From DASQFU01 sp035632955 (GTDB lineage Bacteria; Eisenbacteria; RBG-16-71-46): a stretch of DNA of 64,000 nt. Of this stretch, positions 54,886 through 63,034 are shown one piece after another. The stretch lies in NCBI GenBank assembly GCA_035632955.1, contig DASQFU010000211.1, positions 1 through 64,000 of the forward strand. The letters run 5' to 3'. Made by a program: the position numbers and the translations under genes. Position 1 is the stretch's first letter, and the number at the start of each line of letters is the position of its first letter. The notes under the pieces were generated by a model. It had not been told where the DNA came from. It searched no databases and saw only the letters and a program-made list of their open reading frames with translations.

Positions 54886-56254
54886 CCGGCGCGGACTTCT
54901 GGATCGACTGCTCTCTCTGTTCGCCGACGTCCGGGGCGGCGAGGGCGCCCCCGCGCTGCTGATGATGCTCAACGTGTTCCTGCTGTTGAGCTGCTACTAC
55001 ATCATAAAACCGGTGCGGGAAGCGTTCATCCTGAGCGGCTCCGGCGCCGAGGTGAAGAGCTACGCCTCGGCCGCGATGGTCGTCGTGCTGGTGTTCCTGA
55101 TTCCCGCCTATTCCGCCTTCGCGAGCCGCGTCAACCGGACGACGCTCCTGACGTGGGTCACGGGCTTCTTCGTCGTCAATCTGATTGCGTTCTACTTCCT
55201 GGCCCAGGCGCGGATGCCCTATCTCGACATCGTGTTCTTCGTCTGGGTCGGCATCTTCAACGTCATGATCATCGCCCAGTTCTGGTCGCTGGCGAACGAC
55301 GTCTACACGCCCGACGAGGGAAAGCGGTTGTTCGCGATCATCGCTTTCGGCTCCACGATCGGCGCGATCGTCGGGGCCACGTTGGTCGAGAATCTGGTGG
55401 ACCCCGAGAAGGCCGATCCCAACGCGGTCAATCGGATGCTGCTGGTCGCCGCGGGAGTCCTGGCCGTTTGCGGTGCCCTCACGCTGCTGATCAGCCGCCG
55501 CTCGAAAGTGGCGGTGTCCGAGGAGGCGAAGACATCGGCCGCCGAGCAGCCGCTCGCCTCCAAGGGAGCGTTCCGGCTCGTGCTCAGCGAGCGTTACCTG
55601 CTGCTGATCGGCCTATTGATGCTGATCGTCAACTTCGTGAACACGACCGGGGAATACATCCTCGGCGAGACGCTCGAGAGGACCGCTAAGAGCCTGGCCG
55701 CAGCCGGGCAGACCGCGGGCCTCGCCGCCGAGGAGTTCGAGAAACAGTTCATCGGCAACTACTACGCGGGCTTCTTCAAGTGGGTGAACTGGGTCACCGC
55801 CCTGGTGCAGTTGTTCATCGTGTCGCGGTTCCTGAAATGGTTCGGCGTGAGAGCGGCGCTGTTCGTGCTGCCGCTGATCGCGCTCGGAGGCTATGCGATG
55901 CTGGCGCTCGCGCCGGTGCTGTCGGTGATTCGCGGCGTCAAGATCGCGGAAAACTCCGTGGACTACTCGCTCCAGAACACGACGCGCCAGGCGTTGTTCT
56001 TGCCGACCTCGCGCGAGGCGAAGTACAAGGCGAAGCAGGCTACCGACACGTTCTTCTGGCGCGCCGGCGACGTGCTGTCTGCGGCGTTGGTGTTCGTCGG
56101 CAGCCAGCTCGCGCTCCCGCCGCGGGGCTTCGCGCTCGTGAACATCGTGCTCGTGCTGGCGTGGATCGTGATCGTGATCGGTCTCGCGCGCCTCCACAAG
56201 CAGCGCACCGCGGACTCCGAGGCGGTTCCAGCGACCGCCCCGGCGCGCGCCTGA
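54848..56254 (+). CDS. NTT-type NTP/NDP carrier without HEAT domain
   Basis: 468 residues from GTG 54848, with GGAGGAG at 54837-54843 as ribosome site inside the metallophosphoesterase gene. About 12 helices; SCYYIIKPVREAFILSGSG, IFNVMIIAQFWSLANDVYTP and GKRLFAIIAFGSTIGAIVGA identify the NTT family. It lacks the HEAT domain of the other two carriers and is closer in size to known ADP/ATP exchangers. It closes the module B operon (barrel, kinase-like, phosphoesterase, carrier), which supports a nucleotide-linked function. Substrate and direction are not known. Confidence 0.86.
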   Translation: MNASPGNRPPASSRRGLLDRLLSLFADVRGGEGAPALLMMLNVFLLLSCYYIIKPVREAFILSGSGAEVKSYASAAMVVVLVFLIPAYSAFASRVNRTTLLTWVTGFFVVNLIAFYFLAQARMPYLDIVFFVWVGIFNVMIIAQFWSLANDVYTPDEGKRLFAIIAFGSTIGAIVGATLVENLVDPEKADPNAVNRMLLVAAGVLAVCGALTLLISRRSKVAVSEEAKTSAAEQPLASKGAFRLVLSERYLLLIGLLMLIVNFVNTTGEYILGETLERTAKSLAAAGQTAGLAAEEFEKQFIGNYYAGFFKWVNWVTALVQLFIVSRFLKWFGVRAALFVLPLIALGGYAMLALAPVLSVIRGVKIAENSVDYSLQNTTRQALFLPTSREAKYKAKQATDTFFWRAGDVLSAALVFVGSQLALPPRGFALVNIVLVLAWIVIVIGLARLHKQRTADSEAVPATAPARA

Positions 56255-56601
56255 TTCTCGCCCTTTTCGCGCTTCTCGCCCTTATGCTACGGTGCGTCGT
56301 CTCGAACCCATCCTGGGACGCTCGGCGACGGGCGCTTGTGCCGTCTGGGGTCGTGTAGTTTCTTCCGCGCTCTTGTAGGTGCGTCGTCGTGGATCGGATG
56401 CCCTCCGCGCGTGAAAGCGCCGGAAGCTGTAGAAATCATTGTCGTTGCGTGCTCACGTGCGTGGCATGCTTGATGCTCGAAGGCGCTTGCGAACCGCGCC
56501 GCGACTCGGGCTTCCGTCGCAGTGGAGACCGCAGTAGCTTACGGCGTGTCCACGGGGTTCCGTCCGAACTCCCCTCTCGATAGACGGGCAGCGGAGGGTC
56601 A
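56255..56601. other. Intergenic region without recognised gene
   Basis: 347 bp between the third NTT gene and the OmpA-type gene. I see no conserved frame. Short open frames here lack coding-type third-position bias. A TTGTGC...TAGTTT pair (56336-56361) resembles a promoter but its 14-bp spacer is too short. The ribosome site GGAGGG for the OmpA gene is at the right edge. A long leader or small RNA cannot be excluded. Confidence 0.5.
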
Positions 56602-58125
56602 ATGTACAAGAGCAAGAGGCTATGGGTCGTGCTGGCCGGGGTTGCGGCGGTGCTCTACGCAATCGCGCCTCGAACGGCGCTCGCTCAGGTGAACGGCGTG
56701 CACTTCACGCTCTTCCCCTGGGCCGGGTTCGGCAACTATGCGAAGAACGTGAACATCGAGGACGAGCCGATCTACGGCGGATCCCTCGGGTTGATCTTCC
56801 ACCGTTACGTCGGCATCGAGGGTCACTTCGGCCGTAGCTCCACCGAGTCCACCAACGGTTTCACACTGTATGCGGTGCCGGCGCCACCCGTCGCCAGGCC
56901 CGAGAAGCTCGACCTCTATCATTACGGCGGCAATCTGGTCGTGAACCTTCGCCCCTCGGCGTGGTTCAGCCCCTATCTCATGGCCGGTTGGCAGGAAGCC
57001 AAGTTCCAATTTGCGAACGAGGATTCGGTTCCCGATTCGAGATTCTTGAACGGCTGGCAGTTCGGCGGCGGGCTCAAGCTCCGCTTCGCGCCCCGATTCG
57101 CGGTCCGCGCCGAGTTCCGCAACGCGCTGTGGAAGTTCCCGGAAGGCACGCCTGCGCCCGCGGGTGAGGATGCTACCGACAATCAGTATTACACCGCCGG
57201 TCTCGAGATCGCGCTCGGTGGCTCGACCGGAACCTCCGACGCCGACAACGACGGCGTCCGGGATGGCAAGGACAAGTGCCCCGACACTCCGATGGGCGCG
57301 CGAGTGGATGCCAACGGATGTCCGATCGACAGTGACAGCGACCGTGTCGCCGACGGCATCGATCAGTGCCCCGACACGCCCACCGGTGCCAGCGTGGACG
57401 CGCGCGGTTGCCCGACCGACTCCGACAACGACGGTGTTCCCGACGGAATCGATCAGTGCTCGGGGACGCCGAGCGGCGCGGTCGTGGACGCCCGTGGCTG
57501 CCCGAAGGACACCGATAACGACGGCGTTCCGGACGGTGTCGACCAGTGCGCCGACACGCCGAGCGGGACGCAGGTCGACGCGCGCGGTTGCCCGGTCGTC
57601 ACGGATGCCGACAACGACGGCGTCTCGGACGACAAGGATCTGTGCCCGTTCACGCCGGCGAACGCCCGGGTGGACAAGGACGGCTGTCCGATCGAGCTGA
57701 GCGAGCGCGAAACCGAGCTGCTCGACAAGGGTCGGATCACCGAGCGCAACATCAACTTCGAGACCGCCAAGTGGGACATCCTGCCGGAGTCCCTCCCGGT
57801 TCTCGACGAGATCGCCAGCATCCTGATCCAGTGGCCGCGACTGCGGATCGAGATTGGCGGGCATGCGGATCATCGCGGCTCGAATGCGTACAATCTCGAC
57901 CTCTCGAACAAGCGCGCCAGCGCGGTGCTCGAATACCTGGTCGGCAAGTTCCCGCAGATCACGCGCGAGCAGTACACAGCGAAGGGTTACGGAGAGGGCG
58001 TTCCGGTGGCGAGCAACCAGACGGTCGAAGGCATGGCGAAGAACCGGCGCGTCGAGTTCAAGGTCCTGAACACCGAAGAGCTCAAGAAGGAGCGCGAACG
58101 GCGGCGGTTGCTGGAGAAGAACTAG
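56602..58125 (+). CDS. OmpA family outer-membrane protein with thrombospondin type 3 repeats
   Basis: 507 residues, signal peptide to about ALA-QV (residue 29). The N-terminal 29-205 is an eight-stranded OmpA-like barrel (FTLFPWAGFGNYAKN, YLMAGWQEAKFQF). Residues about 213-370 hold five TSP3 calcium-binding repeats of the form DxDNDGVxDxxDxCPxTPxGxxVDxxGCP. Residues about 383-495 form the OmpA C-terminal peptidoglycan-binding domain (INFETAKWDILPES, IGGHADHRGSNAYN, NRRVEFKVLN). It should anchor the outer membrane to the cell wall. The GGAGGG ribosome site is well placed, and a hairpin follows the stop. Confidence 0.95.
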   Translation: MYKSKRLWVVLAGVAAVLYAIAPRTALAQVNGVHFTLFPWAGFGNYAKNVNIEDEPIYGGSLGLIFHRYVGIEGHFGRSSTESTNGFTLYAVPAPPVARPEKLDLYHYGGNLVVNLRPSAWFSPYLMAGWQEAKFQFANEDSVPDSRFLNGWQFGGGLKLRFAPRFAVRAEFRNALWKFPEGTPAPAGEDATDNQYYTAGLEIALGGSTGTSDADNDGVRDGKDKCPDTPMGARVDANGCPIDSDSDRVADGIDQCPDTPTGASVDARGCPTDSDNDGVPDGIDQCSGTPSGAVVDARGCPKDTDNDGVPDGVDQCADTPSGTQVDARGCPVVTDADNDGVSDDKDLCPFTPANARVDKDGCPIELSERETELLDKGRITERNINFETAKWDILPESLPVLDEIASILIQWPRLRIEIGGHADHRGSNAYNLDLSNKRASAVLEYLVGKFPQITREQYTAKGYGEGVPVASNQTVEGMAKNRRVEFKVLNTEELKKERERRRLLEKN

Positions 58126-58140
58126 TAACGTACGCGGATA

Positions 58141-58167
58141 CGAGCCGGGGCGATGAGCCCCGGCTCG
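58141..58167 (+). terminator. Hairpin terminator after the OmpA-type gene
   Basis: CGAGCCGGGGC (58141-58151) pairs perfectly with GCCCCGGCTCG (58157-58167) around a 5-nt loop, 16 nt after the stop. The 11-bp GC stem is followed by ATTCG rather than a T-tract, so termination may need Rho or be leaky. Confidence 0.65.
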
Positions 58168-58238
58168 ATTCGCATGCTCGGCGCCATCCCCGCGGCTAGT
58201 CCTGGCCGCGGGACTGGGCCGCTTCGACGGGGTGTGAC

Positions 58239-59768
58239 ATGAACACATGGCGATCGAGGTTTACGGTGGGGCGCGGCGGGTGGCGGATCGGTCTCCTCGC
58301 CGCCGTGATTTTCTTCGGACCGCTGGCGTCGTCCGCCGCCGCGCTCTGCACGATCGACGGCCCGACGACCGCCTCGGTGAACAGCGCGTTCACGCTCTGC
58401 GGGCCGGCCGGCGACGGTTACACGTACGAATGGTTCGGCCCCGGCATCCAGACGGCGCGCAGTCGTTGCGTCACGATCACGGGCCGCCCGGCCGGCACCT
58501 ACGAGTACGAGCTCGTCACCCGCATCGACGGCGACCAGCACGAACGCTGCGTCCATACGGTGCGCGTCGGCGGCGCATCCGGCGGTTCCCTGGTGTGCCA
58601 GGTCAGCGGCCCGCAGGCGATCTCCGCGGGGCAAACCGTCCAGCTCTGCGGCCCGCAATCGAGCCTCCACGAATACGAGTGGACCGGGCCGGCCGGGTTC
58701 ACGGCCACGACGCGGTGCGTGACCGTGTCACGCGCCGGGATCTACGGCCTCACCATCCGCAACAGCCTCACCGGTTACGTTCGCGAATGCAGCCATCGGC
58801 TCGAGGCCGCGGGCGCCGTCGGCTTCGAATGCGACATCACCGGTCCGGCGTCGGCGGAAGCGGGCGCGGGCGTCGAGTTGTGCGGGCCGCGCAACGCGAA
58901 CTTCAGCTATCGCTGGCAGGGGCCGGGCGGTTTCACGGCCGGGAGCCGATGCGTGGTCGTCACCGATGAAGGCGACTACTCCCTGACCATCCGTAACGTG
59001 TCCGGTGGCGCAACCTACCAGTGCAGTCACCGGCTGGACCTCACCAGCGCCGGTGGCGCCGCCTCGTGCTCCATCACCGGCCCGCAATGGCTCACCGCCG
59101 GCCGCCGTGCCCGGCTGTGCGGCCAATCCATCGCGAATCACTCGTACCGCTGGACCGGACCGAACGGGTATCAGGCCACGACTCGCTGCATCGACGTGGA
59201 CGAAGGCGGCGCGTATGACCTCACGATGCGCGATCTCTCGCAAGGCACGGTGCGCCGTTGCAGTTTTACGTTGCAGACGCAAGCCGATCCCGGCGATCCG
59301 GATGCCGAACTGAGCGAGAACTGCCCGAAAGCGCTCGGCTACTGGCGCGGGCAATGCGGCAGCGATGCGACCGCGGGCACGCGCGAGCTCTCGACCCAGG
59401 ATGTGCGCGCGATCGCACGATGCATCGACGAGCGCTCGAAGTATTTCAACTGGAGCAACGACTACGACGGCCTCTGCCAAGTGCTGCGGCCGGCGGCTCC
59501 CCTCACCAATCGGAAGCAGGTCGCGCGACATTTCGCGGCACTGCTCGCCAACGTGTGCGCCCGCGACCTGGACCTGGTCTCACCGGGCACCGGCGATATC
59601 GGCCTCGACCCGACCACGCGCATCGCCTTCCGCAACATCCGGACGATCGAGCAACTGATCACGCTGGTCGACAACCTGCTGCTCACGCGGACCGGCAACT
59701 ACGTGCGGGTGGCGCAGACGCTGAATGCCGTCAACCAGGGCCGCGGCATCGGCCCGGTATGCGATTAG
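58239..59768 (+). CDS. Secreted protein with four cysteine-rich Ig-like repeats
   Basis: 509 residues. An N-terminal signal (IGLLAAVIFFGPLASSAAA) is followed by four tandem repeats of about 75 residues at roughly 36-110, 118-190, 196-270 and 276-348. Each begins C(T/Q/D/S)xxGP, then LCGP, EW/RW(x)GPxG(F/Y), RCxxV and a closing C near (R)xCSxxL, giving four cysteines per repeat and probably two disulfides. The pattern resembles PKD/Ig-like domains. The C-terminal 150 residues (ENCPKALGYWRGQC onward) are a separate cysteine-containing helical domain. No family is recognised; a surface or matrix protein is likely. Confidence 0.72.
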   Translation: MNTWRSRFTVGRGGWRIGLLAAVIFFGPLASSAAALCTIDGPTTASVNSAFTLCGPAGDGYTYEWFGPGIQTARSRCVTITGRPAGTYEYELVTRIDGDQHERCVHTVRVGGASGGSLVCQVSGPQAISAGQTVQLCGPQSSLHEYEWTGPAGFTATTRCVTVSRAGIYGLTIRNSLTGYVRECSHRLEAAGAVGFECDITGPASAEAGAGVELCGPRNANFSYRWQGPGGFTAGSRCVVVTDEGDYSLTIRNVSGGATYQCSHRLDLTSAGGAASCSITGPQWLTAGRRARLCGQSIANHSYRWTGPNGYQATTRCIDVDEGGAYDLTMRDLSQGTVRRCSFTLQTQADPGDPDAELSENCPKALGYWRGQCGSDATAGTRELSTQDVRAIARCIDERSKYFNWSNDYDGLCQVLRPAAPLTNRKQVARHFAALLANVCARDLDLVSPGTGDIGLDPTTRIAFRNIRTIEQLITLVDNLLLTRTGNYVRVAQTLNAVNQGRGIGPVCD

Positions 59769-59834
59769 TGTCGCGTCTCCCATCGGCGCCGTGCGCGCGG
59801 GCGCGTCGAGCGCGTCCGTGCCGGCCGTCTCGTC

Positions 59835-60449
59835 TTATTTGGACCTCGACGGCGCCGGTCGCACCGGCGCCTTGCGCCGCCGATTCAGCTCGCGATGGCG
59901 GAAGCAGCCGACGAGGTGATCGTTCACCATCCCGGTCGCCTGCATGAACGCGTAGCAGATCGTCGAGCCGACGAACGAGAAGCCGCGCCGGCGCAGCTCG
60001 CGGCTCATCGCGTCCGACTCGGCGGTCCGGGCCGGGACCTCGGAGAGCTCGCGCCAGCGGTTGAGGATCGGGCGGCTTGCGACGAAACTCCAGATGAACG
60101 CGTCGAAGCTGCCGACTTCCCGCTGCACCTCGAGGAATGCTCGGGCGTTATGAACCGCGGCGGCGACCTTCAGCCGATTGCGAACGATGCCCGGATCTCT
60201 GAGCAATGCTCGTTGCCTGCGGGCGTCGAAGCGGGCGACCTTGCGCGGGTCGAAGCCATCGAACGCGCGGCGGTATCCCGCGCGCTTCTCGAGGATCGTG
60301 CGCCAGCTCAGCCCGGCTTGCGCCCCCTCCAGCACCAGCAGCTCGAACAGCGCCCGCTCCTCGTGCAGCGGCGTTCCCCACTCGTGGTCGTGGTAGACGA
60401 GATAGAGCGGCGTTTGCCGGGCCCAGCCACAGCGCTGTTTGCGGTCCAT
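59835..60449 (-). CDS. tag: DNA-3-methyladenine glycosylase I
   Basis: 204 residues from ATG 60449 (MDRKQRCGWAR), a normal length for TagI. It removes 3-methyladenine from alkylated DNA in base-excision repair. The N-terminal RCGWARQTPLYLVYHDHEWG and LFELLVLEGAQAGLSW align with E. coli Tag, including the zinc ligands Cys7 and His20 and the base-binding Glu in LLVLEGAQ. The C-terminal zinc ligands are in MVNDHLVGC, and GFSFVGSTICYAFMQATG is the family signature. The frame upstream of this ATG is open but does not read as protein. Confidence 0.95.
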   Translation of the reverse strand: MDRKQRCGWARQTPLYLVYHDHEWGTPLHEERALFELLVLEGAQAGLSWRTILEKRAGYRRAFDGFDPRKVARFDARRQRALLRDPGIVRNRLKVAAAVHNARAFLEVQREVGSFDAFIWSFVASRPILNRWRELSEVPARTAESDAMSRELRRRGFSFVGSTICYAFMQATGMVNDHLVGCFRHRELNRRRKAPVRPAPSRSK

Positions 60450-60603
60450 GTCGGGTGGATTGTAGCGAGGTCCGGTCGTTTTAGCGCTGCATTCCGATTC
60501 GAGACGCGCGCCGCACCGGCCGATAACCAGTGCGGCCTCCTCTCCCCCGCACCCAGCGCTCGGTTGGGATCCGGGGCGGTTCGGGTCCTCGTCGAGCGAA
60601 TGC

Positions 60604-61806
60604 ATGAGCGCGGTTCCCCAGCAGGCCATCGACGTCCTTCCGGCTTCGCCGGTACTGCGCCCGCGACCCGTCCGGTTAAGAGGACCAGGGCGGCTGCTGG
60701 GTGTCGATGCATGGCGCGGCCTGGCGCTGGTGCTGATGTCGCTCGACCACGCCGCGTACTACGCGGGATCCCACATCCAAGCGGAGCACTTCGCGGACTT
60801 CCCGAGCGAGCTTCCGGTCTGGGGCTTCCGGCTGGTCGGCCTGATCACCAACCTCGCGGCGCCGACGTTCTGGCTCGTGAGCGGGGTCAGCATCGCCCTG
60901 CTGATCCCCAGCCTGCGCATCAGGGGTGGCGGCGAATGGGCGGTGACGCGGTACCTGTGGATTCGCGCCGGTTGCCTGGCGCTGCTCGACGTCGCGGTCG
61001 TGCCGTGGCTCTGGAGCAAGCCACCGGTGCCGACCTACGAGTACTCGTTCGGCTTGTTGTCGAGCTTCGCGGTCAGCTTGATCCTGATCAGCGGCTTGCG
61101 TTTTCTGCGCCTGCGCTACTTCATGGCCGTGAGCATCGCGCTCGTGATCGGCTATCAGTGGCTCGCGGGAATCATCACGCCGGCGATGCTGAAGGATTGG
61201 GGCCTGGCGTCGAGCCTCTGGACCCGCTACGGCACGCCGGGTCACACGCCGCATACACTGGGCGTGCCGTTTCCCGTGCTCGGCTGGTTCGGGCTGATGG
61301 GCTGCGGCTACGTGTTCGGCAAACGGTTGTATGCCGATCGCGGCCGGCATCCGCGTCATTGGGCCGCCCTGGGCCTCGGCTTGCTCGCGACCTGGCTGGT
61401 GGTGCGCGTGCTCCGCTCCTATGGGAACACCGTGCCGATTTCCTACCATGGCGATTGGAGCGAGCTGATCACGATGTACAAGGGACCGGTGAGCCTGGCG
61501 TTCCTGTGCTTCAACGCTGGCTGGGGCTGTCTCGGCTTTGCGCTGCTGCTGCGCCTGTCGCGGCAGCTCTCGGACCGCCCACTCCGCTGGCTGGTGGCGC
61601 TCGGGCAGGCGTCGCTATTCACGTTCATCGCCCACCTGCTGGTCTACCGCACGCTGGGACGGATCGAGCTGAAGTTCATGCCGCACGCCGAGGTGTTTCG
61701 CTACGCGACGACCTTCATCGCCGGACTCGCGCTGCTCGTGCCGATGGCTCGCTGGTACGCGGGGCTCAAGCGACGCCACCCGCGGAGCGTGCTCCAGTAC
61801 CTGTAG
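60604..61806 (+). CDS. DUF1624/heparan-alpha-glucosaminide N-acetyltransferase-like membrane protein
   Basis: 400 residues, about ten membrane helices. The first helix carries GVDAWRGLALVLMSLDHAAY, matching the RGxxxxxMxxxH-type signature of DUF1624/YeiB/HGSNAT proteins, in which a His is the acyl acceptor in the human enzyme. GRLLGVDAWRG is preceded by about 30 residues of basic cytoplasmic tail. The substrate in bacteria is generally unknown. It diverges from tag across 154 bp. Confidence 0.86.
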   Translation: MSAVPQQAIDVLPASPVLRPRPVRLRGPGRLLGVDAWRGLALVLMSLDHAAYYAGSHIQAEHFADFPSELPVWGFRLVGLITNLAAPTFWLVSGVSIALLIPSLRIRGGGEWAVTRYLWIRAGCLALLDVAVVPWLWSKPPVPTYEYSFGLLSSFAVSLILISGLRFLRLRYFMAVSIALVIGYQWLAGIITPAMLKDWGLASSLWTRYGTPGHTPHTLGVPFPVLGWFGLMGCGYVFGKRLYADRGRHPRHWAALGLGLLATWLVVRVLRSYGNTVPISYHGDWSELITMYKGPVSLAFLCFNAGWGCLGFALLLRLSRQLSDRPLRWLVALGQASLFTFIAHLLVYRTLGRIELKFMPHAEVFRYATTFIAGLALLVPMARWYAGLKRRHPRSVLQYL

Positions 61807-61819
61807 CCGAGCGTCCGGG

Positions 61820-62908
61820 CTAGAGACGCGCGCGCAGGCGCGTCTCGTAGGCCGCCAGATCCTCGACGGTTTCGGGGCGTGCGAGCCCGGCCAAACGATT
61901 CGGGTCGGCGGCGAGAGCGCGTTCGATCGTCCGGACCAGCCCACGTTGGCGGGGGCTCAACCACCGCTGCGGATCGGTTCCGAGAGCCAGCGCGGCGTTC
62001 ACGCGCGTCGCTTGCATGGGTGTGAGCGGCAGCAGCCGGAGCGGCGAGCGCTCGAGACTATGCTTCTGGTCCGACCCCGACGCCGAACGGCCGGATCCCG
62101 CACCGCGCACGGCCCGTTCACCGACCAAGGCACGGGCGGTGCGGTGCTGGTCGTCGTCGCGGGTGAACACGCGTGCGGCGCAACCTGCCGCCGACGCTTT
62201 GCGCACCAGCTCACGATAGGAGAGCGCGTCACGGTCGAACATCACCTCGACCGCCTCGCCGCCCTCGCGCCAAACGGCCCGCGTCGCCACGACCCCCGCG
62301 ATCGCGCCCAGCTTCGCCTCACCCTGCCAGTAGCAATGCATTCCGAAGGCCGCCGGCTCGAACGCGGCGAGATGGGTCTCGTCCCGCGCCAGCTCGAGAT
62401 AGTCGGGTATCGGGCGCCCCGCGGCCGCCAGCGCCTCGATCAGGCGCTTCGCGACCTGGTGCGGGCTGTAGAGCCCATCCCGACGCGGCACCACGTCACG
62501 GCCACCGCCATCCACGAAGCGCAACACCGGATTGTTCCAGGCGGGCTCGCTGAAACGCGCGAGCACCTCGCGATCGCGCCCACCGCGGTTGTTGTGAATG
62601 GCGATCGGCACGAACTCGGTTTCGATCGCCTCCACCAGCAACGGATGAGACAGCACCTGCCGGCCGAAGCCCACGCAAGTTCCGCAGCCCGGAATCTCTT
62701 GAAAGAGGATCAGCGCCGGCTTGCGGTCTTGGCGTGACTCGGCCAAACCCCGATCGAGATCGCGTTCCCAGCGGACCACACCGAGCTCGGGGGGATTCGA
62801 GCCAAGGTTCGGCTCGCGCGCTCCGGCAAGAAGCTCCACAGGGCGGGAACCGGCCAGCGGCCAGAAGGCGGTCAGCGCGAGCAAAGTCCAGGCGCGGGTT
62901 CTCGACAT
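61820..62908 (-). CDS. Thioredoxin-like (PGCxxC) and MsrA-like fusion protein
   Basis: 362 residues, N-terminal signal (TLLALTAFWPLAGS). The thioredoxin-like domain (about 45-170) has FQEIPGCGTCVGFG, corresponding to the VPGUxxT family but with Cys in place of selenocysteine, giving CGTC as a redox pair. The middle region (about 185-250) resembles peptide-methionine sulfoxide reductase MsrA: GMHCYWQGEAKLGAIAG, then EVMFDRDALSYRELVRKAS. The rest is helical and unassigned. It probably acts in extracytoplasmic redox repair. It converges with the DUF1624 gene. Confidence 0.82.
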   Translation of the reverse strand: MSRTRAWTLLALTAFWPLAGSRPVELLAGAREPNLGSNPPELGVVRWERDLDRGLAESRQDRKPALILFQEIPGCGTCVGFGRQVLSHPLLVEAIETEFVPIAIHNNRGGRDREVLARFSEPAWNNPVLRFVDGGGRDVVPRRDGLYSPHQVAKRLIEALAAAGRPIPDYLELARDETHLAAFEPAAFGMHCYWQGEAKLGAIAGVVATRAVWREGGEAVEVMFDRDALSYRELVRKASAAGCAARVFTRDDDQHRTARALVGERAVRGAGSGRSASGSDQKHSLERSPLRLLPLTPMQATRVNAALALGTDPQRWLSPRQRGLVRTIERALAADPNRLAGLARPETVEDLAAYETRLRARL

Positions 62909-63034
62909 GCTTGACCTCGGTGCGCGGCCGGCTTGGTGTTGGGGCTTACGGCTCGGGTGCCCGAGGGTCGGGTACCCCCGTCAAGGTACTGACGGTCCGC
63001 GGCGGATGTGACACGCCGCGCGGAGCGGGCCGAT

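Noticed and set aside
56336..56361. TTGTGC...TAGTTT as a promoter for the OmpA-type gene
   Set aside because: The spacer is 14 bp, shorter than functional sigma70 promoters, and the boxes are weak.
57238..57696. Regular DNA repeats that might suggest a CRISPR array or satellite
   Set aside because: They are the coding repeats of the TSP3 calcium-binding segment in the OmpA-type gene, in frame and diverged.
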